A stretch of 64,000 nucleotides of DNA, from the NCBI GenBank assembly GCA_902613275.1, contig CACMGM010000005.1, positions 4,148 to 68,147 of the forward strand. The letters are read 5' to 3'. Numbering within the stretch: the first letter of the stretch is position 1; every line of letters begins with the position of its first letter. This DNA is from an uncultured Alphaproteobacteria bacterium (GTDB taxonomy: Bacteria; Pseudomonadota; Alphaproteobacteria; HIMB59; GCA-002718135). The position numbers and the translations under genes are program-made. The notes under the pieces are model-generated. The model did no database searches and was not told the DNA's origin. It was given only the letters and a program-made list of their open reading frames with translations. This document shows positions 16,787-30,075 of this stretch, piece after piece.

Positions 16787-17308
16787 GTGAAACGTTCTGA
16801 AAAAAAAGATTTTGTAAGTAATCTCAAAGAAGAATTTTCAAATTCTACTTCTGTAATTGTTGCCGAATATTCTGGTCTAACAGTTAATGAAACAGAGCAG
16901 CTCAGAAAAGAAATGAGAGATAATGGCGCAAAATTTAAAGTAACTAAGAACAGACTCACTAAACTTGCTATATCTGAAACTCAATTTAAAGATATTTCTG
17001 AGCTTTTTATAGGCCCAACGGCAATTGCTTATTCTGATGATGCAGTAGCACCAGCAAAAGTTGCAGTTAGTTTTGAAAAAAAATTTGAAAAGTTTAAAAT
17101 TATCGGTGGAGGCTATAACGGTGAGAAAATTGACAAAGAAAAAATTGATTTTCTTGCAAAATTACCTTCATTGGATGAGTTAAGAGGAAAAATAATAGGA
17201 TTAATATCTGCACCTGCTCAAAAGATAGCTTCAATTACAATTGAGCCTGGAGTACAAATTGCGAGATTAATTAGTTCTAACAGTAGCAATAAACAAGAGT
17301 CGAACTAG
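16787..17308 (+). CDS. rplJ: Ribosomal protein L10
   Basis: 173 residues from a GTG at 16787, chosen because GAGG (16778-16781) sits 5 bases upstream and the product then starts VKRSEKKDFVSNLKEEF, the usual L10 beginning. An upstream in-frame TTG at 16751 falls inside a leader hairpin and is rejected. Key segments are VIVAEYSGLTVNE, MRDNGAKFKVTKNRL and a C-terminal helix (about 140-165) that docks L7/L12 dimers. It is the repressor of its own operon in characterised bacteria. Confidence 0.95.
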   Translation: MKRSEKKDFVSNLKEEFSNSTSVIVAEYSGLTVNETEQLRKEMRDNGAKFKVTKNRLTKLAISETQFKDISELFIGPTAIAYSDDAVAPAKVAVSFEKKFEKFKIIGGGYNGEKIDKEKIDFLAKLPSLDELRGKIIGLISAPAQKIASITIEPGVQIARLISSNSSNKQESN

Positions 17309-17325
17309 GTAATAAGGAGAAATAA

Positions 17326-17703
17326 ATGGCTGATTTAAATAAAATAGTGGAAGACCTCTCTTCTTTAACTGTGCTTGAGGCAGCTGAATTAAGTAAACTA
17401 CTTGAAGAAAAATGGGGTGTATCTGCTGCTGCTCCTGTAGCTGTTGCAGCAGCTCCTGCTTCAGGTAGTGAAGAAGCCGCAGCAGAAGAGAAGACAGAAT
17501 TTGATATTGAACTATCTGAATCTGGATCTAACAAAATTGCTGTTATTAAAGAGGTTCGCACCATTACTGGACTTGGCTTAAAAGAAGCAAAAGATCTAGT
17601 TGAAGGAGCACCCAAACCACTAAAACAAGGGGTTAAAAAAGAAGAAGCTGAAGAAATGAAAAAAGCATTAGAAGCAGCTGGCGCTAAAGTTACATTAAAA
17701 TAA
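17326..17703 (+). CDS. rplL: Ribosomal protein L7/L12
   Basis: 125 residues. An N-terminal dimerisation helix pair ([20 protein letters not shown]), an alanine-rich hinge (about 40-58) and a C-terminal factor-binding domain with [20 protein letters not shown] and GAKVTLK. A good Shine-Dalgarno (AAGGAG, around 17315-17320) precedes the ATG, as expected for the multi-copy stalk protein. Confidence 0.98.
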   Translation: MADLNKIVEDLSSLTVLEAAELSKLLEEKWGVSAAAPVAVAAAPASGSEEAAAEEKTEFDIELSESGSNKIAVIKEVRTITGLGLKEAKDLVEGAPKPLKQGVKKEEAEEMKKALEAAGAKVTLK

Positions 17704-17713
17704 ATTAAAGTAT

Positions 17714-17740
17714 ATTGTAGGCCTTAAAAAGGCCTACAAT
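17714..17740 (+). terminator. Strong hairpin between rplL and rpoB
   Basis: A 12-bp perfect stem ATTGTAGGCCTT / AAGGCCTACAAT with loop AAA in the 68-base rplL-rpoB gap. It is followed by TAATATTAAAAAG and not a clean U-tract. It fits the partial attenuator or RNase III processing site found between rplL and rpoB in other bacteria, which lowers rpoBC expression relative to ribosomal proteins. Confidence 0.55.
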
Positions 17741-17771
17741 TAATATTAAAAAGTTTAATTAAGGAGATAAA

Positions 17772-20700
17772 GTGAGTTTAGATCATATTAATATAAAAAA
17801 GATTAGAAAATCTTTTGGTAAAATTCCTCTGGTAACATCCTTACCAAATTTGGTTGAAGTTCAAAAAAGATCATTTGATAATTTTTTACAACTGAGAACT
17901 GATCCTGAAAAGAGAGAGAATATTGGTCTTCACTCTATTTTTAAATCCGTATTTCCAATACATGATTATGCTGAAAGAGCTACTGTTGATTATGTAAGCT
18001 ATAATCTTGGAGTTCCAAAATATGATGTTGAAGAATGTTCACAAAGAGGAATGACTTACGGAACACCTCTTTTAGTTAATTTTCGTTTAATAATTTGGGA
18101 TATAGATGAAATTGCAGGAACTAAATCTGTTAGAGATATAAAAGAGCAAGAGGTATATATGGGTGATATCCCACTAATGACCAAAAATGCTACTTTTGTG
18201 GTAAATGGTACGGAGAGAGTGGTTGTAAGTCAAATGCATAGATCTCCAGGAGTTTTTTTTGATCATGATTTTGGAAAAACTCACACTAGTGGTAAATATC
18301 TTTTCAATGCTAGAATAATTCCTTACAGGGGCTCATGGTTAGATTTTGAACATGACGCTAAAAATAACATTCATGCTAGAATTGATAGAAAACGAAAATT
18401 TCCAGTTACTACACTTTTTAAATGTCTCCTGGGCGATTTATCAGAAAAATATATTAGAGAATGTGAAGAAAATAAAATTGAGCCTGATTCAAAAAGAATT
18501 CTAGGTATGACTAATGAAGAAATATTATCATTATTTTATGATAATATTATATATAAGAAAAATAACTACGGTTGGTCATTCAAAGATGATCTGTCATTTT
18601 TTAAATCAAAGATACTAAATTACGATTTACTAGACTCTAAAGATGGTAAAGTAGTTGTGTCTAAGGGCACTAAAGTTAATCAAAAAATACTAAATGATTT
18701 AAAAAAGAAAAATGTCTCAAACATAACTATCAGCGAAGAGTCATTACTAGGCTTTTTCATATCTTCAGATATTATTGATGAAAAAACAGGTAAAATATTT
18801 TTTGAAGCTGGATACGAAATAGATGAAACTTTTTTACAATTCCTTAACGAAAATAAAATAAATAGAATTGATATTCTTAAAGCTGACAATATTGAAATTG
18901 GTTCTTACATAAGAAATACACTTCAGTCTGATAAAGCAAGGTCTAGAGAAGAGGCATTATTTGAAATTTTCAAAATATTACGACCTGGAGAACCTCCTAC
19001 AATAGAAACTGCTGAAAATCTTTTTAACAATCTTTTTTTTAATGCAGATAGATATGACTTATCTTCTGTAGGCAGATTAAAAATAAATGCCAAATTTAAA
19101 AAGAACTCTTCAATTGAACAAAGAATTTTAGACAAAAGTGATATTTTGGATGTTGTTAAACATATGCATAAACTTATTGATGGTAAAGGTGAAATTGATG
19201 ATATTGATCATTTAGCTAATAGAAGAGTCAGATCTGTAGGAGAACTTTTAGAAAACCAATATAGAATTGGCCTACTAAAAATGGACAGAGCAATCAAAGA
19301 GCGATTAAGTTCCTTGGAAGTTGACAATATAATGCCTCAGGATATTGTTAATGCTAAACCAGTTGTTGCTTCTATAAAAGAATTTTTCGGATTAAGTCAA
19401 CTTAGTCAGTTTATGGATCAAACAAATCCTTTAAGTGAAATAACACATAAGCGACGAGTTTCCGCACTTGGACCAGGTGGATTAAATAGGGAAAGAGCCG
19501 GATTTGAGGTTAGGGATGTACACCAAACTCATTATGGTAGAATATGTCCAATAGAGACTCCTGAGGGAGCTAATATTGGATTAATAAATAGCTTAGCTTC
19601 TTATTCAAGAATTAATAAATTCGGTTTCATTGAAACACCATACAGAATCGTTAATTCGGGAAAGGTTTCTGATAGAGTTATTTATTTGAGTGCAATAGAT
19701 GAGGAGGATTTTGTTATTGCTCAAGCAAATGCAGAAGTTGACTCAAAAGGTAAATTCGCAAATCAAATTGTTAGTTGCAGAAAAAATGGTGAATTTATCA
19801 ATGTAGATATTGATGCTATAGATTTGATGGATGTATCACCTCAGCAGTTAGTGTCAGTAGCTTCATCACTTATTCCTTTTTTAGAAAATGATGATGCAAA
19901 TAGAGCTTTAATGGGTTCAAATATGATGAGGCAAGCCGTTCCATTAATCAAACCTAAAGCTCCTCTTGTTGGAACTGGTATGGAATATACCGTTGCCAAT
20001 GATAGTGGATCAACAATTGTTGCAAAAAGAGAGGGTATAGTTGATCAACTAGATGCGAATAGAATTGTAATTCGAATAACTGACAAAAATGACAAGACAC
20101 TTAATAAAATTGATATTTATAATTTATCAAAATTTCAGAGATCCAATCAAAATACTTGTATTACCCAGCGTCCACTTGTTAATGTTGGAGATAAGATTCT
20201 AAAAAATCAAGTGATTGCTGATGGTCCAGCTACTGATCTAGGCGAACTTGCTTTAGGAAGAAATGTTCTAGCAGCATTTATGCCATGGAATGGTTATAAT
20301 TTTGAGGACTCAATCCTAATTTCTGAAAAAGTTGTTCAAGATGATGTTTTTACTTCTATACATGTTGAAGAATTTGAAGTTATGTCTAGAGATACTAAAT
20401 TAGGCCCTGAAGAAATAACCAGAGATATTCCAAATGCTAGTGAAGAAATGCTTGTGAATCTTGATGAAACGGGAATAGTATATGTTGGAGCTGAGGTTAA
20501 TTCTGGAGATATACTAGTTGGTAAAGTAACTCCAAAAGGAGAATCTCCTATGACGCCAGAGGAAAAATTACTAAGAGCTATTTTTGGAGAAAAAGCTGCT
20601 GACGTAAAAGATACAAGTTTAAGAGTTCCTCCAGGAGTTAAAGGTACAGTTGTTGAAATAAGAGTATTTTCAAGAAGAGGTATTGAGAAAGATGAAAGAG

Positions 20701-21977
20701 CAATAAGTATTGAAAATAATCAAATTGAAGTAATTGCTCGTGATAGGGATGATGAATTAAAAATACTTGAAAAAAGTTTTGGTAATCATCTTAGAGAGTT
20801 ACTTAACAATCAAACTTTTATTTCAGGTATTGATAAATTTACAAAAAATAGTCAAATAAAATATGAACAAATCGAAAGTTTGAGCTTAAATGAACTTTTA
20901 AAAATTAATATCTCAGATGATAAAAAAAATAATCAAATAGAGCTTTTAGTTAAAAACTATCAAAATCAACTTGGAAATATCAATCAAAAATTTGAAAATA
21001 AAATTGATAAAATTCAAAGTGGTGATGAACTACTTCCTGGTGTTTTGAAATTAATAAAAGTATTTATTTCGGTGAAGCGTAAACTGCAACCTGGAGATAA
21101 AATGGCAGGTAGGCATGGTAACAAAGGAGTCATATCAAAAATTTGTCCTGTTGAAGATATGCCATATCTTGAAGATGGCACTCCAGTGGATATAGTATTA
21201 AATCCTTTAGGTGTTCCAAGTCGAATGAATATTGGTCAAATTCTAGAAACACACTTGGGATGGGCTTCAGCTTCAATAGGAAGACAAGTTAATGAAATGA
21301 TCAAAAAAATTCAATCAGCTGGCAATACTAGCGATCTAAGAAATAAATTATTAGAGATATATAATTTAGAAGACCATCAAAAGTTAATCAAAGGTATGAA
21401 TGACGATGAAATTTTAGAATTAGGTAATAATTTAAAGGATGGAATTCCATTTGCCACGCCAGTATTTGATGGTGCAAAAGAGAAGGACATAACCAATTTA
21501 TTATCTCTTTCAGGTGTTTCAAAAACCGGTCAAGAAACATTATACGATGGTATAACAGGTCAAAAATTTGAAAGACCAGTAACTGTAGGTTACATGTATA
21601 TGTTAAAGTTACATCATCTTGTAGATGAAAAGATACATGCTAGATCGATAGGTCCTTATAGTTTGGTAACTCAACAACCACTAGGAGGTAAAGCTCAATT
21701 TGGTGGTCAAAGATTTGGAGAGATGGAAGTATGGGCTTTAGAAGCCTACGGTGCAGCCTACACACTTCAAGAAATTCTAACTATAAAATCTGACGATGTT
21801 GCAGGCAGGACAAAGGTTTATGAATCAATAGTTAAAGGAGATAACAATTTTGAATCAGGTACTCCAGAGTCTTTCAATGTTATGGTAAAAGAATTAAGAT
21901 CTCTTGGATTGAATTTAGATTTTAAAGAAAATTTAAAAGATAATAATGTTACTAACTTAATAGGATCAAATGAATAA
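17772..21977 (+). CDS. rpoB: RNA polymerase beta subunit
   Basis: 1401 residues, near the usual alphaproteobacterial length. GTG start at 17772 with AAGGAGAT (17761-17768) upstream. The rifampicin-binding region contains [18 protein letters not shown] and [14 protein letters not shown]. The catalytic-core segments [26 protein letters not shown] ([16 protein letters not shown]) and the C-terminal [20 protein letters not shown] are intact. It overlaps rpoC by 8 bases. Confidence 0.98.
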   Translation: MSLDHINIKKIRKSFGKIPLVTSLPNLVEVQKRSFDNFLQLRTDPEKRENIGLHSIFKSVFPIHDYAERATVDYVSYNLGVPKYDVEECSQRGMTYGTPLLVNFRLIIWDIDEIAGTKSVRDIKEQEVYMGDIPLMTKNATFVVNGTERVVVSQMHRSPGVFFDHDFGKTHTSGKYLFNARIIPYRGSWLDFEHDAKNNIHARIDRKRKFPVTTLFKCLLGDLSEKYIRECEENKIEPDSKRILGMTNEEILSLFYDNIIYKKNNYGWSFKDDLSFFKSKILNYDLLDSKDGKVVVSKGTKVNQKILNDLKKKNVSNITISEESLLGFFISSDIIDEKTGKIFFEAGYEIDETFLQFLNENKINRIDILKADNIEIGSYIRNTLQSDKARSREEALFEIFKILRPGEPPTIETAENLFNNLFFNADRYDLSSVGRLKINAKFKKNSSIEQRILDKSDILDVVKHMHKLIDGKGEIDDIDHLANRRVRSVGELLENQYRIGLLKMDRAIKERLSSLEVDNIMPQDIVNAKPVVASIKEFFGLSQLSQFMDQTNPLSEITHKRRVSALGPGGLNRERAGFEVRDVHQTHYGRICPIETPEGANIGLINSLASYSRINKFGFIETPYRIVNSGKVSDRVIYLSAIDEEDFVIAQANAEVDSKGKFANQIVSCRKNGEFINVDIDAIDLMDVSPQQLVSVASSLIPFLENDDANRALMGSNMMRQAVPLIKPKAPLVGTGMEYTVANDSGSTIVAKREGIVDQLDANRIVIRITDKNDKTLNKIDIYNLSKFQRSNQNTCITQRPLVNVGDKILKNQVIADGPATDLGELALGRNVLAAFMPWNGYNFEDSILISEKVVQDDVFTSIHVEEFEVMSRDTKLGPEEITRDIPNASEEMLVNLDETGIVYVGAEVNSGDILVGKVTPKGESPMTPEEKLLRAIFGEKAADVKDTSLRVPPGVKGTVVEIRVFSRRGIEKDERAISIENNQIEVIARDRDDELKILEKSFGNHLRELLNNQTFISGIDKFTKNSQIKYEQIESLSLNELLKINISDDKKNNQIELLVKNYQNQLGNINQKFENKIDKIQSGDELLPGVLKLIKVFISVKRKLQPGDKMAGRHGNKGVISKICPVEDMPYLEDGTPVDIVLNPLGVPSRMNIGQILETHLGWASASIGRQVNEMIKKIQSAGNTSDLRNKLLEIYNLEDHQKLIKGMNDDEILELGNNLKDGIPFATPVFDGAKEKDITNLLSLSGVSKTGQETLYDGITGQKFERPVTVGYMYMLKLHHLVDEKIHARSIGPYSLVTQQPLGGKAQFGGQRFGEMEVWALEAYGAAYTLQEILTIKSDDVAGRTKVYESIVKGDNNFESGTPESFNVMVKELRSLGLNLDFKENLKDNNVTNLIGSNE

Positions 21978-24900
21978 AGAACTTACAAATATATTTAATC
22001 AGAACCAAGGTGTTCAAAACTTTAATAGCCTTAAAATATCTATAGCTAGTCCAGACGACATAAGGTCATGGTCATTTGGTGAAATAAAAAAACCTGAGAC
22101 AATTAACTATAGAACATTTAAACCAGAAAAAGATGGATTATTTTGTTCAAGAATTTTTGGTCCTGTAAAAGATTATGAGTGTTTATGTGGCAAATATAAA
22201 AGAATGAAATTTAGAGGTATCATTTGTGAAAAATGTGGTGTTGAGGTAACTCTTTCTAAAGTTAGAAGAGATAGAATGGGACATATAGAATTGGCAGCAC
22301 CAGTGTCTCATATATGGTTTATGAAATCTCTACCTAGCAGAATTGCAACACTTTTAGATATGACAATTAAAAATCTAGAGAAAGTTCTCTACTTTGAGCA
22401 ATTTATAGTTGTTGAACCAGGTTTAACGGATCTTAAAAAAGGAGAGATAATATCGGAGGAACAATTTATTGATTATCAAGATGAATATGGTGAAGATTCA
22501 TTTAGTGCGGCAATTGGAGCAGAGGCAATAGAGCAAATGCTGTTGAGTATAGATTTACAAGCAGATTATGATCAATTAAAAATTGATCTATCAGAGACTA
22601 AATCTGAATTAAAAAAAACTAAAATTACAAAAAGATTAAAACTTATAGAGTCATTTCTTACTTCTAAAAATAAACCGGAATGGATGATTATGAGGGTTCT
22701 ACCTGTAATTCCACCAGAATTGAGACCATTAGTACCTCTTGATGGGGGCAGATTTGCTACTAGTGATTTGAATGATTTATATCGAAGAGTCATAAATAGA
22801 AATAATAGATTAAAAAGATTAATTGATCTAAGAGCTCCAGACATAATTATCAGAAATGAAAAAAGAATGCTACAGGAGTCAGTTGATGCATTATTTGATA
22901 ATGGTAGAAGAGGAAGAGTAATCACCTCAACAAATAAAAGACCTCTTAAATCTCTATCTGACATGCTTAAAGGTAAACAAGGAAGATTTAGACAAAACTT
23001 ACTTGGTAAACGTGTTGATTATTCGGGAAGATCAGTAATCGTAGTAGGGCCAAATCTTAAACTCCACCAATGTGGAATCCCTAAGAAAATGGCACTTGAA
23101 CTTTTTAAACCATTTATATTTCACAAACTTGATATTTATGGTTGGGCAAACACTATTAAAGCAGCAAAAAAACTTGTTGAAAAAGAGGATCCTAGAGTAT
23201 GGGATATTTTAGAAGAAGTAATAAGAGAGCACCCTGTTCTGCTTAACAGAGCTCCTACATTACATAGATTAGGAATTCAGGCATTTGAACCAATTCTGAT
23301 AGAAGGTAAATCAATACAATTGCATCCCCTTGTATGCACGGCTTTTAATGCAGATTTTGATGGAGATCAAATGGCAGTGCATGTTCCTCTAAGTCTAGAA
23401 GCTCAACTTGAAGCTAGAGTATTAATGATGAGTACAAACAACATTCTACATCCAGCAAGTGGCAAACCAATTATAGTTCCTTCTCAAGATATTATTTTAG
23501 GAATTTATTATCTATCAATAATCAGAGAAAAACAAATTGGAGAGGGCAGAAGCTTTGTTGACTTAAATGAAATATTAAAAGCTTTAGAAAATAATAACGT
23601 TACACTTCATACAAAAATAATAGCTAGAATAGAAACATTTGATGGAAACTTCTTAAAAGTAGAAACCACTCCAGGGAGAATGATATTAGGAAATATTTTG
23701 CCAAAGAATAAAAATATAAATTATGAGATTATAAATAAAGTACTTACAAAAAAAGAAGTTAGTAATATAATCGATTCCGTTTATAGATTTTGTGGACAAA
23801 AAGAGACTGTCTTATTTGCTGACCATATTATGCAAATCGGATTTAAATATGCTGCAATAGCTGGTATTTCATTTGGTAAAGATGATCTAATTATTCCATC
23901 TGACAAAAATGACCTCTTGAATACTACACAATTAAAAGTTCAAGAATATGAAGACCAGTATCAAGATGGATTAATTACTCAAGGAGAAAAGTATAATAAA
24001 GTAGTTGACGCCTGGTCAGAATGTACAAATAAAGTTGCTGACAAAATGCTAGATGTAATTTCAAGCCCATCTGATGATCAACCAATTAATTCTGTCTATA
24101 TGATGGCTCATTCTGGAGCTCGAGGATCTGCTGCCCAATTAAAGCAGTTATCAGGAATGAGAGGTTTAATGGCTAAACCTTCAGGAGAAATTATTGAAAA
24201 TCCAATTAAATCAAATTTTAAGGAAGGTTTATCAGTTCTTGAGTACTTTACTTCCACTCACGGAGCTCGTAAAGGTCTTGCCGATACAGCTCTTAAAACT
24301 GCAAGTAGTGGATATTTAACTAGAAGATTAGTAGATGTTGCTCAAGATGCAGTTATTAGAGAACTAGATTGTAAAACTAATAATGGTGTTATTGTAGAAG
24401 AAATAATTGAATCAGGAAACATAACCTCACCTTTAACTGAAAGAATATTGGGTAGAACACCAGTTGAAAATATTGTTGATGAAAATGAACAGATTATTGT
24501 TAATTCAGGTGAAATTATTTCTGAAAAACATTTAGAGTTAATTTCAAAATTAGGAATTAGATCATTAAAAATCAGATCTGTACTAACTTGTGAGACAGAA
24601 GATGGTATTTGTTCTGTCTGCTATGGAAGAGATCTGGCAAGAGGAACTCCGGTAAATGTTGGAGAGGCAGTTGGAATAATAGCAGCTCAATCTATCGGCG
24701 AACCTGGTACACAATTAACTATGAGGACATTTCACATAGGTGGTGCAGCTAGCTCATCAGTAGAGCAATCTAATGCTTCTGCAGGAGTATCAGGTAGTGT
24801 TAAACTAGAGAACATTAAAATAATTGAAGACAAGTTTAAAAATAAAATTGTTTTAAGTAGAAATGGTAAAATTAAAATAATTGATAAAAATACTGATAAG

Positions 24901-26088
24901 TATTCATCAAGCATACCTTTTGGATCTAAGCTTCTTGTAAATGATGGTGACAATGTTAAAAATAATCAGATACTTGCAGAATGGGATCCTTACACTCTCC
25001 CTATAATTGCGGAAAAAAATGGTTTTGTGAAATACATTGATTTAAAGCAAGGTATTTCATTCAGAGAATCAATCGATGACACAACTGGTATTTCAAGTAA
25101 AATTGTTATTGATTGGAGCCAAAATCAAAAAAGTAAAAATTTTAAACCCGCAATCAATATAGTTGATAATTTTTCAGATAATGATTCAGATCAAACAAAT
25201 TTTGCAAATTATCCAATGTCAATTGATTCTATTTTAAGTGTAGAGGATGACCAGGAAGTATTTGCCGGTCAGGTTATAGCAAGAATTCCTAAAGAGTCTT
25301 CTAAGACAAAAGATATAACTGGTGGTTTACCAAGAGTTGCTGAACTTTTTGAAGCTAGAAAACCTAAAGACCCTGCAATAATGTGTGAAATCGATGGTAA
25401 GATTTCTTTTGGTAAAGATTATAAAAACAAAAGAAGAGTAATTATAACATCATTAGACGAAAAAGAGACCTTTGAGCTTTTAATTCCAAGATCAAAATAT
25501 TTAAATGTACAAGAGGGCGATTTTGTAAAAAGAGGCGATGTTCTTGTTGAAGGAACTCCTGTTCCACATGATATTCTTAGAATTTTAGGAATTGAAGAGC
25601 TTGCTCGATATTTAGTTAGAGAAGTTCAATCAGTCTATAAGTTACAGGGGGTTTATATAAATGACAAGCATATTGAGACAATAGCAAGACAAATGTTACA
25701 AAAGGTTCTTATTAAAAACTCTGGTGATTCTAATCTAATTGTGGGCGAGCAAATTCAAAAAAGAGATGTATTAAAAATTAATAAATTTTTACAAAGTGAA
25801 GGTAAAAAAGAGGTGATATATGAGCCTGTTTTACTCGGAATTACAAAGGCAAGTTTACAAACTAACTCATTTATATCAGCAGCATCTTTTCAAGAAACTA
25901 CCAAAGTTTTAACTGATGCCGCTACCTTAGGCAAGGTAGATACTCTGAATGGGTTAAAAGAGAATGTTATTGTAGGTAGATTGATTCCAGCTGGAACAGG
26001 AAAAATGACTTCTGATTATGAAAACATAGCACAGCAAAGAGATAAAGAAATAATTGATAAGAACCAGCCTGAAAATATAGAAAATTAG
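21970..26088 (+). CDS. rpoC: RNA polymerase beta' subunit
   Basis: 1372 residues. The N-terminal zinc ribbon uses C71, C73, C86 and C89. The catalytic metal motif [14 protein letters not shown] is present, as are the bridge helix/trigger loop region ([19 protein letters not shown]) and a second cysteine cluster ([15 protein letters not shown]). The C-terminus includes the omega-contacting GRLIPAGTG. The single-chain form, with no split, is as expected outside cyanobacteria and plastids. Confidence 0.98.
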   Translation: MNKELTNIFNQNQGVQNFNSLKISIASPDDIRSWSFGEIKKPETINYRTFKPEKDGLFCSRIFGPVKDYECLCGKYKRMKFRGIICEKCGVEVTLSKVRRDRMGHIELAAPVSHIWFMKSLPSRIATLLDMTIKNLEKVLYFEQFIVVEPGLTDLKKGEIISEEQFIDYQDEYGEDSFSAAIGAEAIEQMLLSIDLQADYDQLKIDLSETKSELKKTKITKRLKLIESFLTSKNKPEWMIMRVLPVIPPELRPLVPLDGGRFATSDLNDLYRRVINRNNRLKRLIDLRAPDIIIRNEKRMLQESVDALFDNGRRGRVITSTNKRPLKSLSDMLKGKQGRFRQNLLGKRVDYSGRSVIVVGPNLKLHQCGIPKKMALELFKPFIFHKLDIYGWANTIKAAKKLVEKEDPRVWDILEEVIREHPVLLNRAPTLHRLGIQAFEPILIEGKSIQLHPLVCTAFNADFDGDQMAVHVPLSLEAQLEARVLMMSTNNILHPASGKPIIVPSQDIILGIYYLSIIREKQIGEGRSFVDLNEILKALENNNVTLHTKIIARIETFDGNFLKVETTPGRMILGNILPKNKNINYEIINKVLTKKEVSNIIDSVYRFCGQKETVLFADHIMQIGFKYAAIAGISFGKDDLIIPSDKNDLLNTTQLKVQEYEDQYQDGLITQGEKYNKVVDAWSECTNKVADKMLDVISSPSDDQPINSVYMMAHSGARGSAAQLKQLSGMRGLMAKPSGEIIENPIKSNFKEGLSVLEYFTSTHGARKGLADTALKTASSGYLTRRLVDVAQDAVIRELDCKTNNGVIVEEIIESGNITSPLTERILGRTPVENIVDENEQIIVNSGEIISEKHLELISKLGIRSLKIRSVLTCETEDGICSVCYGRDLARGTPVNVGEAVGIIAAQSIGEPGTQLTMRTFHIGGAASSSVEQSNASAGVSGSVKLENIKIIEDKFKNKIVLSRNGKIKIIDKNTDKYSSSIPFGSKLLVNDGDNVKNNQILAEWDPYTLPIIAEKNGFVKYIDLKQGISFRESIDDTTGISSKIVIDWSQNQKSKNFKPAINIVDNFSDNDSDQTNFANYPMSIDSILSVEDDQEVFAGQVIARIPKESSKTKDITGGLPRVAELFEARKPKDPAIMCEIDGKISFGKDYKNKRRVIITSLDEKETFELLIPRSKYLNVQEGDFVKRGDVLVEGTPVPHDILRILGIEELARYLVREVQSVYKLQGVYINDKHIETIARQMLQKVLIKNSGDSNLIVGEQIQKRDVLKINKFLQSEGKKEVIYEPVLLGITKASLQTNSFISAASFQETTKVLTDAATLGKVDTLNGLKENVIVGRLIPAGTGKMTSDYENIAQQRDKEIIDKNQPENIEN

Positions 26089-26108
26089 CAATTTTTTGGT
26101 ATATCTGC

Positions 26109-26137
26109 TTGACTTTAATGCAATCAATTAATAAAGA
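26109..26137 (+). promoter_or_regulatory. Possible str-operon promoter and leader
   Basis: The 107-base rpoC-rpsL gap has TTGACT (26109-26114) and, 17 bases on, TAAAGA (26132-26137). This would start transcription around 26144. A short hairpin TGGAT-TAAA-ATCCA (26161-26174) lies just upstream of rpsL and may be part of a leader. No clear rpoC terminator was seen, so read-through is likely as well. Confidence 0.4.
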
Positions 26138-26195
26138 CCCCTACGATTTGTTAAAGGTCGTGGATTAAAATCCAAACACTTAACTAAAGGATGAA

Positions 26196-26567
26196 ATGCC
26201 AACAATAAACCAACTTGTTAGAAAAGGTAGAACCACTGTTAAAAAAAGGAACAAGGTACCTGCATTAGATAAAAGTCCGCAAAAACGTGGCGTTTGTACT
26301 AGAGTCTATACAACAACACCAAAAAAACCAAATTCAGCCCTTAGAAAAGTTGCAAGAGTTAAACTTACAAATGGACAAGAAGTATCAGCATACATACCAG
26401 GTGAGGGTCATAATTTACAAGAACACTCTGTCGTTTTAATAAGGGGTGGTCGTGTTAAAGATCTTCCTGGAGTTAGATACCATATTTTAAGAGGGACATT
26501 AGACACTCAAGGGGTTTCTACAAGAAAGCAAAGACGATCTCTATATGGAGCAAAACGTCCTAAGTAA
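26196..26567 (+). CDS. rpsL: Ribosomal protein S12
   Basis: 123 residues. Decoding-centre protein with the conserved [16 protein letters not shown] (residues about 39-54, including the streptomycin-site lysine) and the second loop [14 protein letters not shown] (about 85-98). Standard length, wild-type-like at the classical streptomycin-resistance lysines. First gene of the str operon. Confidence 0.98.
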   Translation: MPTINQLVRKGRTTVKKRNKVPALDKSPQKRGVCTRVYTTTPKKPNSALRKVARVKLTNGQEVSAYIPGEGHNLQEHSVVLIRGGRVKDLPGVRYHILRGTLDTQGVSTRKQRRSLYGAKRPK

Positions 26568-26569
26568 AT

Positions 26570-27040
26570 ATGTCTAGAAGAAGAGCAGCAGAAAAACGTA
26601 CAATACTTCCTGATCATAAATACAAGGACTTGGTTTTAGCAAAGTTTATGAATAGAATTATGTTAGATGGTAAAAAATCAACATCAGAAAAAATTGTTTA
26701 TGGAGCATTTGATCTTGTATCCAAAAAAACAGATAAAGCACCAATTGATTTTTTTCATGAAGCATTAAATAATGTTAAACCTTCTTTGGAAGTAAGATCT
26801 AGAAGAGTTGGTGGCGCAACATACCAAGTTCCTATGGAAGTTAGACCTAAAAGAGCTCAAACCCTTGCCATGAAGTGGATTGTTGACTCAGCTGTAAAAA
26901 GGAATGAAAAAACCATGAGAGAGAGAGTTGCTAATGAAATTATTGATGCATTTAATAATAAGGGGAACGCTGTAAAAAAAAGAGAAGAGACTCATAAAAT
27001 GGCAGATGCAAATAGAGCCTTCTCACATTTTAGGTGGTAA
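26570..27040 (+). CDS. rpsG: Ribosomal protein S7
   Basis: 156 residues. Starts [18 protein letters not shown]; includes [35 protein letters not shown] and the C-terminal [15 protein letters not shown]7 nucleates assembly of the 30S head and contacts the E-site tRNA. It follows rpsL by 2 bases. Confidence 0.98.
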   Translation: MSRRRAAEKRTILPDHKYKDLVLAKFMNRIMLDGKKSTSEKIVYGAFDLVSKKTDKAPIDFFHEALNNVKPSLEVRSRRVGGATYQVPMEVRPKRAQTLAMKWIVDSAVKRNEKTMRERVANEIIDAFNNKGNAVKKREETHKMADANRAFSHFRW

Positions 27041-27042
27041 AT

Positions 27043-29121
27043 ATGACAAGATCTCATCAATTATCAAAATATAGAAATATTGGAATTATGGCACATATTG
27101 ATGCTGGTAAAACAACAACAACTGAGAGAATCTTATACTATACTGGTAAATCTCATAAAATTGGTGAGGTTCACGATGGTGCTGCAACTATGGATTGGAT
27201 GGAGCAAGAGCAAGAAAGAGGTATTACAATTACTTCAGCTGCAACTACTTGTTTTTGGAAAGATCATAGAATTAATATAATTGATACACCTGGCCATGTA
27301 GATTTTACAATAGAAGTTGAGAGGTCTTTAAAAGTACTAGATGGAGCTGTAGCAGTCTTTGATGGAGTTGCTGGAGTTGAACCTCAATCTGAAACAGTTT
27401 GGAGACAAGCTGATAAATATAAAGTTCCTCGTATGTGCTTTGTAAATAAATTAGATAGAACAGGCGCTAATTTTTTTATGTGTGTAGATATGATTTCAGA
27501 GCGTCTGGGATCATATCCTTTGGTTACTCAATTACCAATAGGAATAGAAAGTAACTTAAAAGGTGTCGTTGATTTAGTATCAAATAATGCGATAATTTGG
27601 CAAGATGAAAGTCTAGGTGCAAAATTTGACATTGTTGACATTCCAGATGATTTGAAAGAGCAATCAGAAGAATATAGATTGAAATTAATCGAGAAGGTAG
27701 TTGAAGAAGATGACTCCATTATGGAAAAATATTTAGAAGGTAATGAGCCCTCAATTGAAGAACTAAAATCATGTATAAGAAAAGGAACTCTAAATGGATC
27801 ATTTGTACCCATCTTAACCGGATCAGCTTTTAAGAATAAAGGTGTCCAACCACTATTAGATGCTGTTATTGACTATATGCCATCTCCTACAGACGTTGCA
27901 AGTGTTAAAGGTGTAGATATTAATGATGATTCAAAAGAACTAACTAGAAAATGTGAAGATAACGAACCTTTTAGTGCTTTAGCATTTAAAATAATGACTG
28001 ACCCTTTTGTAGGTAGTTTAACTTTTGCAAGAATTTATTCAGGTTCTATTAATACTAAAGATTCTGTTTTAAATTCCAATTCAGGTAAAAAAGAAAATAT
28101 TGGTAGAATGTTATTAATGCATGCAAATAATAGAGAAGAAATTAAAACTGCGAATGCTGGAGATATAGTTGCATTAGTAGGTCTCAAAGATGTAACAACT
28201 GGTGAAACATTATGTGCTTCTGATAAACCAATAGTATTAGAGAGAATGGATTTTCCTGATCCTGTTATTGAAGTTGCTGTAGAACCTAAAACTAAAGTTG
28301 ATCATGAAAAGATGGGGCAAGCATTGGGAAGATTAGCACAAGAAGATCCAAGCTTTAGGGTAACAACAGATCATGAAAGTGGTCAAACTATTATCAAAGG
28401 TATGGGAGAACTTCATCTAGAAATTCTTGTTGATAGAATGAAAAGAGAATTCAAAGTTGAAGCCAATGTTGGAGCTCCACAAGTAGCATATAGAGAAACA
28501 ATTTCAAACTCATTTGATGTTGATTATACTCATAAAAAACAATCAGGGGGTGCCGGTCAATTTGCTAGAGTAAAAATAAAATTTGAACCAGGAGAACCTG
28601 GTAGTGGCTATGAATTTATTAATCAAATTAAAGGTGGTAACATTCCAACAGAACACATTCCTGGAGTTGAAAAAGGTTTAATTGCGCAACAACAAACTGG
28701 AGTAATAGCTGGTTTTCCATGTATAGATTTTAAAGCAACATTATATGATGGTGCTTATCATGATGTCGACTCGAGCGTTTTAGCCTTTGAAATAGCTTCC
28801 AGAGCTGCTTTTAGAGAGGGTATTTCTAAAGCTAAACCTGTTCTTCTCGAGCCCATGATGAAAGTGGAAGTTGTTACACCAGAAGAGTATATGGGTGATG
28901 TAATCGGTGACCTTAATAGCCGTAGAGGTCAAGTTCAAGAAATGTCAACAAGAGGGAATGCAAACGTAGTTGATGCTATGGTTCCCCTTGCAAATATGTT
29001 CGGTTACGTAAACAATCTTAGATCTTTATCTCAAGGTAGAGCCAACTATACTATGCAGTTTGATCATTATGAAGAAGTTCCCTCAAATGTTGCAGAAGAA
29101 GTAAAGGCAAAATTAGCGTAA
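27043..29121 (+). CDS. fusA: Elongation factor G
   Basis: 692 residues from the ATG at 27043, two bases after the rpsG stop; a GTG at 27034 lies within rpsG and is less likely. GTPase motifs are [16 protein letters not shown] (G1), [10 protein letters not shown] (switch I), DTPGHVDFT (G3) and NKLDR (G4). Domains II-V follow, including HHKKQSGG-like [15 protein letters not shown] and the C-terminal [15 protein letters not shown]. Its last base starts rpsJ (TAATG); there is no tuf gene in between. Confidence 0.98.
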   Translation: MTRSHQLSKYRNIGIMAHIDAGKTTTTERILYYTGKSHKIGEVHDGAATMDWMEQEQERGITITSAATTCFWKDHRINIIDTPGHVDFTIEVERSLKVLDGAVAVFDGVAGVEPQSETVWRQADKYKVPRMCFVNKLDRTGANFFMCVDMISERLGSYPLVTQLPIGIESNLKGVVDLVSNNAIIWQDESLGAKFDIVDIPDDLKEQSEEYRLKLIEKVVEEDDSIMEKYLEGNEPSIEELKSCIRKGTLNGSFVPILTGSAFKNKGVQPLLDAVIDYMPSPTDVASVKGVDINDDSKELTRKCEDNEPFSALAFKIMTDPFVGSLTFARIYSGSINTKDSVLNSNSGKKENIGRMLLMHANNREEIKTANAGDIVALVGLKDVTTGETLCASDKPIVLERMDFPDPVIEVAVEPKTKVDHEKMGQALGRLAQEDPSFRVTTDHESGQTIIKGMGELHLEILVDRMKREFKVEANVGAPQVAYRETISNSFDVDYTHKKQSGGAGQFARVKIKFEPGEPGSGYEFINQIKGGNIPTEHIPGVEKGLIAQQQTGVIAGFPCIDFKATLYDGAYHDVDSSVLAFEIASRAAFREGISKAKPVLLEPMMKVEVVTPEEYMGDVIGDLNSRRGQVQEMSTRGNANVVDAMVPLANMFGYVNNLRSLSQGRANYTMQFDHYEEVPSNVAEEVKAKLA

Positions 29122-29429
29122 TGGATAATCAAAATATAAGAATTAGACTTAGGGGGTATGATAATTCTCTTTTAGATGCAAGTACTCAAGACATAATTAA
29201 TACTGCAAAAAGAACAGGCGCTAAAGTAAAAGGTCCGATCCCACTACCAACTAGATTTGAAAGATTTACAGTAAATAAATCACCTCATATTGACAAAAAA
29301 AGTAGAGATCAATTAGAAATAAGAACACACAATCGTCTTTTAGATATAATAGATCCAACACCTCAGACCGTTGATGCCTTAATGAAGCTTGACTTATCAG
29401 CTGGGGTTGAAGTGGATATAAAAATTTAA
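29121..29429 (+). CDS. rpsJ: Ribosomal protein S10 (NusE)
   Basis: 102 residues. Contains [35 protein letters not shown] and the C-terminal [16 protein letters not shown]. It is both a 30S head protein and the NusE antitermination partner of NusG. Coupled to fusA through TAATG. Confidence 0.98.
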   Translation: MDNQNIRIRLRGYDNSLLDASTQDIINTAKRTGAKVKGPIPLPTRFERFTVNKSPHIDKKSRDQLEIRTHNRLLDIIDPTPQTVDALMKLDLSAGVEVDIKI

Positions 29430-29430
29430 T

Positions 29431-30075
29431 ATGCTTAGATCAGGTTTAATTGCTACAAAAATTGGAAATAGTTCATACTATTTTCAAGATGGTAAAAATA
29501 CTAATGTTACAGTTTTGAAAATTGATGAATGTATTGTAGCTAATGTTAAAACTCTAGACAAAGATGGATACAATGCCGTTCAGTTAGCTTCAATAGAAAC
29601 AAATAAAGATATTTCAAGTATAAATAAACCACAAAGAAAAATTTTTTCTTCAATAAAAATTAATCCAAAAAAAATTATTAAAGAATTTAGAGTTGATGTA
29701 GATAATATATTAGAAATCGGTACGAAGCTTAATGTAGATCATTTTAAGGTTGACCAATACATCGATGCCAGTAGCTTTTCGATTGGTAAAGGTTTTGCAG
29801 GCGTAATGAAAAGACATAACTTTGGCGGGCTTAGAGCTTCACACGGTGTTTCTATTTCTCATAGATCACATGGTTCTACTGGTCAAAACCAAGATCCAGG
29901 AAGAGTCTTTAAAGGTAAAAAGATGGCTGGTAGAATGGGTAACAAAAAAGTAACAAAACAAAATCTAAAAGTAATTGATATAGACAGTGAAAATAACGTT
30001 TTAATTGTTAAAGGTTCAGTTCCAGGTAAAAAAAACTCCATTGTTTATCTTAAAGACTCGGTTAAAAAATCATAA
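29431..30075 (+). CDS. rplC: Ribosomal protein L3
   Basis: 214 residues. Begins LRSGLIATKIGNSSYYF and has the L3 core FAGVMKRHNFGGLRASHGVS, SHRSHGSTGQNQDPGRVFKG and KKMAGRMGNKKVT, with VPGKKNSIVYLKD near the end. Shares TAATG with rplD. Confidence 0.97.
   Translation: MLRSGLIATKIGNSSYYFQDGKNTNVTVLKIDECIVANVKTLDKDGYNAVQLASIETNKDISSINKPQRKIFSSIKINPKKIIKEFRVDVDNILEIGTKLNVDHFKVDQYIDASSFSIGKGFAGVMKRHNFGGLRASHGVSISHRSHGSTGQNQDPGRVFKGKKMAGRMGNKKVTKQNLKVIDIDSENNVLIVKGSVPGKKNSIVYLKDSVKKS

Noticed and set aside
17277..17615. Minus-strand open frame over rplL
   Set aside because: It is a serine/alanine-rich shadow of the alanine-rich L7/L12 hinge with no protein-like features.
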